64,000 bases of DNA, taken from positions 107,618 through 171,617 of the forward strand of contig CAYVBK010000003.1 of NCBI GenBank assembly GCA_964449465.1, written 5' to 3'. Made by a program: the position numbers and the translations under genes. Source of the DNA: CAYRXM01 sp964449465 (lineage in GTDB: Bacteria; Chloroflexota; Anaerolineae; JAFGEY01). Below the pieces are notes generated by a model. It was not told the DNA's origin, searched no databases, and saw nothing but the letters and a program-made list of their open reading frames with translations. Numbering within the stretch: position 1 is the first letter of the stretch; each line of letters opens with the position of its first letter. Below are positions 61,071 to 64,000 of the stretch, in pieces.

Positions 61071-62066
61071 ATGGCTGACTGGGGCAAACTGGTGATTGCC
61101 GCGCCGGGCGAAGAGCCGCAAACCATCCTCCTCGACCGGCCCATCCTGCGCATCGGGCGGCTGCCTCCACCCGACAATGACCTGCCGCTGGCGCACAGCC
61201 TGATCTCGCGGCGGCATGCCCAGATTTTCTGTGATCGCCAGCCGTATCGCATTGTAGATTTGGGCAGCAGCAACGGCACCTTTGTCAATGACATTCCTCT
61301 GCCGGCCAATCAGCCCCGCGAACTGCGCGATGGCGACCGCATCACTATGGGACCTTTTACCCTCACCTTGCAGGCGACAACAGAGCCGGCGGTCAAGCCA
61401 GACGAACAACTTTTCGGCGGACTGCGAGTACAAGAGGCCCCCGCCGCGCCCGAACCGGCCATGCCGGCACCGATCCAGGCCGAGCCACCGGCCGAACAAC
61501 CGGCGCGGCCTCTTCCGCCGGTCAGAGGCTCGCCGCCTCGTTTGCCCATCGAGTCGTGGGTGGGCATGTCCGCCGAGTCGGGTGGCGGCTGGCTGCCGAG
61601 CCGCTGGCTGCAATACCTGCCCTATTATTTCAGCGAGGACCCTTTTTTGGGCCAATACCTGCTCATTTTTGAAGACCTGCTGGGGCCGGTTGAACAGTTG
61701 ATCGCCCATTTCAGTCTGCTGCTCGATCCACGCACCGCCCCGGAGAACTTTTTGCCCACCCTGGCCGCCTGGCTGGGGCTGGAACTGGACGACCGTTGGC
61801 CGTTGGCGCAACGGCGGGCCATCTTGCGCGCCGCCGTCGAATGGTATGACTGGCGCGGCACCAAAAAAGGCCTGGCGCGCCTGCTAGAAGTCGGCGTGGG
61901 TTGCCCGGTCGAGGTGATCGAGAACCCAGACGGCGCGCACACTTTTTGCGTGCGCCTGACCCCCGCCGCCGGGCAGTCGGTGGATGAGCAGATGGTGCGC
62001 TATTTGATCGAGGCCAACAAACCGGCGCAGACGGTGTACCGTTTGGAAATTCAGCCGAAAAATTAA
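61071..62066 (+). CDS. FHA-fused tail protein I-like wedge protein (Pvc12-like)
   Basis: A 331-residue protein. An N-terminal FHA domain (about 10-100: ILRIGRLPPPDNDLPL, ISRRHAQIF, GSSNGTFVND) is joined by a Pro-rich linker to a phage tail protein I/gp7-like domain (about 165-331: YLPYYFSEDPFLGQYLLIFEDLLGPVEQLI; DWRGTKKGLARLLEVG). In PVC-type systems this position is a wedge protein without FHA. The FHA end could bind a phosphothreonine, perhaps made by a Ser/Thr kinase such as the one at 20258, though the two lie 40 kb apart. Confidence 0.85.
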   Translation: MADWGKLVIAAPGEEPQTILLDRPILRIGRLPPPDNDLPLAHSLISRRHAQIFCDRQPYRIVDLGSSNGTFVNDIPLPANQPRELRDGDRITMGPFTLTLQATTEPAVKPDEQLFGGLRVQEAPAAPEPAMPAPIQAEPPAEQPARPLPPVRGSPPRLPIESWVGMSAESGGGWLPSRWLQYLPYYFSEDPFLGQYLLIFEDLLGPVEQLIAHFSLLLDPRTAPENFLPTLAAWLGLELDDRWPLAQRRAILRAAVEWYDWRGTKKGLARLLEVGVGCPVEVIENPDGAHTFCVRLTPAAGQSVDEQMVRYLIEANKPAQTVYRLEIQPKN

Positions 62067-62083
62067 CCTGTTGGGAGGGGCTC

Positions 62084-63913
62084 ATGTCGCCGCACAAAGA
62101 GAAAACAACCACGGTCAGGCCCGACGCCGCCACGCGCATGCGGCCCGCCCGGCTGGCGAGTCACGAGATGCCGGCTCTATTGAGCATACCCCCGATCCAC
62201 AGCCCGACGCACCCCTTTGCGGCCCAGGCCAGCGACCGGCGGCTGCCGCTCGGACATCGCCAGGCTATGGCCGCTCATTTAGGCCAGGTCTATGGCAACC
62301 ACGCTGTACAGCGGATGATGGCAGGAGTACAGCGACAAGAGAGCACAGAAGGCGCCGGCGGCGGGTCGGCAGGCCCCGTGGAGCAGCCGACCACAAGCCC
62401 GGCGGCGCCCGACTCGGCGGCATCCGTTCCAGAAATGGATGCACCCAAAGCGATGAACATCTTGATGGCCACCTTGCTGGGGTCGGTCAAAGCGATGGAA
62501 AAATTCAAGCACAAAGTGGCACTGGATAGAAAAATCGGCTCGTATGCCACCCTCAAGAGTGTGGCAGTGGGGCTGGCCGGCGAACTGAGTGTGAGCGCCA
62601 AAGGCAGCCCGGTGATCCTGACCACCGGCAGCGGCGGCTCGACCACCACCAAATCTACCATGCAAGAGTATGGTCGCCGCAAAACCGCTCTGGACAAACA
62701 GGGCCAGGCCACCGTCGGCGAAATTGGCGTCAAATTGACCGACACGGTCAACAATCTGTTCAACGTGGAACTCAAAGATGCCTACATCAAGTGGATCAGC
62801 GAGTCGCTGGATGAAAAGGAAATCAAGGGAACGGTAGATATTGCCGGCAAGGCCGACAACGGTCTGCTGGCCGGCCTCAAGCTCGACGTGTACAATCTGA
62901 ACCTGGAGGATCCCACCAAAAGCACTGCCGGCGCGGTGACGCCCTATGCCGGTTGGGAAGGGTCGCTGCCCCTGATCTCGGTGCAAATCCCACCGCTGGA
63001 TTGGATCACCTTTCCGGCCATCGAGGTGGCCGGCAAAGCCAAAGTGACCGGTGAGGCCGAAATCCAGCCCAACATTCCGGCCATCTTGCTGGAACTGGCA
63101 AAACGGTTCGGCCCCAAGATTGCCGAGCGCGTGGCCCTGGCCACCGGCAGCAAAGCCGCCGGCCCCATCGCTGCGCGAATTGTCGGCGCGGCCAAAAATG
63201 TATTTTCCATCCCCGGCGCCATGGCCGCCGCCGGAGTCATGTCGGTACTGACCTTTATTGATGCCTTTATGGAAGGGGATCGCATCCGCAACCTGGGCAT
63301 GCTGGCACAGCAGTTGGCCCTGGTCTATGCCGGCGCCTATGTGGCAGAGTGGAACGGTCAAGGCGGATCGCCCGGCGGATCGCCCGGCGGCGAGGGGCCG
63401 ATCACCGCTCACTTTGCCGCCGCCGGCCAAGAGGTGGCCCTGCGCAACAAGCAAGATGTTTTACAAAAGGTGATGCAGCAGGCCGTGCAAGAAGAGCTAC
63501 CCATAGACGGTCAGGCTGCCGAGATTTGGAAACAGGCCGTCCAAGACGAGATCAAGAACAACCCGGCCGGCATCGGCGATATCGTTCCCGCTGCGCAGGG
63601 ATATGTCAACCAGTACATCCTGGAAAAATGGGCCAAGGGCCGCGAGGAAGCCTGGACACGCAAGGGCATGGATATGATGCTGGGCGTGTTTGGTATGGGA
63701 GTGGGTGAGGTCAAGGGCAGCGCGGAATATGAAAAATTCAAAGGCGACTATCTCAAAGCCTATACCACCGACCGCGCCTATCAAATCGCCATCGAGCAGG
63801 CGGTGAGCGATATGGAAAGAGAAGGCAAGCCGGTCACGCCGGAAAATGTCAACGAAGCGTTGTATGGCTATTTTACCAAAAAGGCTCAGGAAACTGAGCA
63901 AGAGTTGCAATAG
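62084..63913 (+). CDS. Candidate eCIS cargo/effector protein
   Basis: A 609-residue protein after the last structural gene. Residues about 60-85 contain GHRQAMAAHLGQVYGNHAVQRM, the LG-x-GN-x-x-VQRL-type signature found near the N-termini of many eCIS-loaded cargo proteins, usually with DUF4157. No DUF4157 metalloprotease motif (HExxH) is seen. The rest is a beta-rich middle, a hydrophobic stretch (about 375-420, TGSKAAGPIAARIVGAAKNVF then FSIPGAMAAAGVMSVLTFID) and a coiled helical tail. The toxic activity, if any, is unknown. Confidence 0.65.
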   Translation: MSPHKEKTTTVRPDAATRMRPARLASHEMPALLSIPPIHSPTHPFAAQASDRRLPLGHRQAMAAHLGQVYGNHAVQRMMAGVQRQESTEGAGGGSAGPVEQPTTSPAAPDSAASVPEMDAPKAMNILMATLLGSVKAMEKFKHKVALDRKIGSYATLKSVAVGLAGELSVSAKGSPVILTTGSGGSTTTKSTMQEYGRRKTALDKQGQATVGEIGVKLTDTVNNLFNVELKDAYIKWISESLDEKEIKGTVDIAGKADNGLLAGLKLDVYNLNLEDPTKSTAGAVTPYAGWEGSLPLISVQIPPLDWITFPAIEVAGKAKVTGEAEIQPNIPAILLELAKRFGPKIAERVALATGSKAAGPIAARIVGAAKNVFSIPGAMAAAGVMSVLTFIDAFMEGDRIRNLGMLAQQLALVYAGAYVAEWNGQGGSPGGSPGGEGPITAHFAAAGQEVALRNKQDVLQKVMQQAVQEELPIDGQAAEIWKQAVQDEIKNNPAGIGDIVPAAQGYVNQYILEKWAKGREEAWTRKGMDMMLGVFGMGVGEVKGSAEYEKFKGDYLKAYTTDRAYQIAIEQAVSDMEREGKPVTPENVNEALYGYFTKKAQETEQELQ

Positions 63914-63960
63914 TACTTGCGGTTCGCTCATTTTTTCGAGTTCTTGAAATGACTCTCCTG

Positions 63961-64000
63961 AAAAAAGGTGGATTTAACCACAAAGAACACAAAGGTCACA
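63961..64000. repeat. Start of a repeat-like sequence at the window end
   Basis: The last bases (CCACAAAGAACACAAAGG) repeat the motif type present in the insertion at 53102-53308. The element is cut by the window end. Confidence 0.5.

Noticed and set aside
47222..63913. Prophage or R-type tailocin, or T6SS
   Set aside because: No integrase, head, portal, terminase, holin or endolysin genes are present, nor TssJLM membrane-complex genes. The AAA+ ATPase, DUF4255, LysM and tail I set is specific to eCIS.

Overview
The window looks like one scaffold of a draft or metagenome-assembled genome from a GC-rich bacterium, most probably Chloroflexota (Anaerolineae or Caldilineae-like). This is an inference from the gene set: a GldF-GldG-like fused ABC permease, a Ser/Thr kinase with FHA partners, a tungsten-type aldehyde oxidoreductase, Tad/Flp pilus parts, a DUF2079/GT87-type membrane gene row, and small mobile repeats. 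A run of 100 N at 55761-55860 marks an assembly gap. I found no rRNA, tRNA, CRISPR array or insertion-sequence transposase.

Layout. 1-4.0 kb: end of an ABC ATPase, a GldF/GldG-like permease fusion and a DUF4340 protein, then an AhpD-like gene. 4.4-6.5 kb (minus): PfkB sugar kinase and a deoxyhypusine-synthase-like protein. 6.5-9.6 kb (minus): aldehyde:ferredoxin oxidoreductase with a membrane protein. 9.8-16.7 kb (minus): a secreted VIT/VWA protein and three polytopic membrane proteins of glycosyltransferase type. 16.8-17.0 kb (minus): an isolated Flp pilin with its own promoter and terminator. 17.1-19.9 kb: an RNA uracil methyltransferase, a membrane protein, a GNAT acetyltransferase and a Trm112-like protein. 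19.95-20.13 kb: a MITE-like palindromic repeat. 20.3-24.9 kb: a Ser/Thr kinase, FHA/zinc-ribbon, possibly tubulin-like operon. 25.1-27.0 kb (minus): a hybrid histidine kinase. 27.2-31.2 kb: a TetR, SDR, ACT, patatin, GH18-like operon with a clear promoter and operator. 31.2-33.8 kb (minus): PspC, DUF4870 and FtsH. 34.0-34.9 kb: a metallophosphoesterase.

34.9-47.1 kb carries pentose catabolism. There are two FAH-family enzymes, one closely resembling the archaeal 2-keto-3-deoxy-arabinonate/xylonate dehydratase, an SDR, a U32-like protein, an IlvD/Edd sugar-acid dehydratase, a YicI-like alpha-xylosidase and a GPH-family symporter. Together they suggest xyloside uptake, hydrolysis and a Weimberg-type oxidative xylose route. 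A GAF protein and a CpaF/TadA-type secretion ATPase sit inside this block.

47.2-63.9 kb is an extracellular contractile injection system (eCIS, PVC/Afp-like). In order it encodes an AAA+ ATPase (Pvc15), a DUF4255 cap protein (Pvc16), sheath (Pvc2-4), tube (Pvc1), three small proteins (two of them too short for usual ORF cut-offs), a second tube protein (Pvc5), a long Pro-rich repeat protein, a LysM baseplate protein (Pvc7), a VgrG-like spike (Pvc8), a gp25-like wedge (Pvc9), baseplate J (Pvc11), an FHA-fused tail protein I (Pvc12) and a candidate cargo protein. No PAAR tip, tail fibre or tape measure is seen before the window ends. The most unusual points are the Pro-rich protein with an 18-bp repeat array across the assembly gap, a C-terminal motif it shares with a 43-residue peptide, a 49-bp duplication of the translation start of the LysM gene, and the FHA fusion, which raises the possibility of phosphorylation control.
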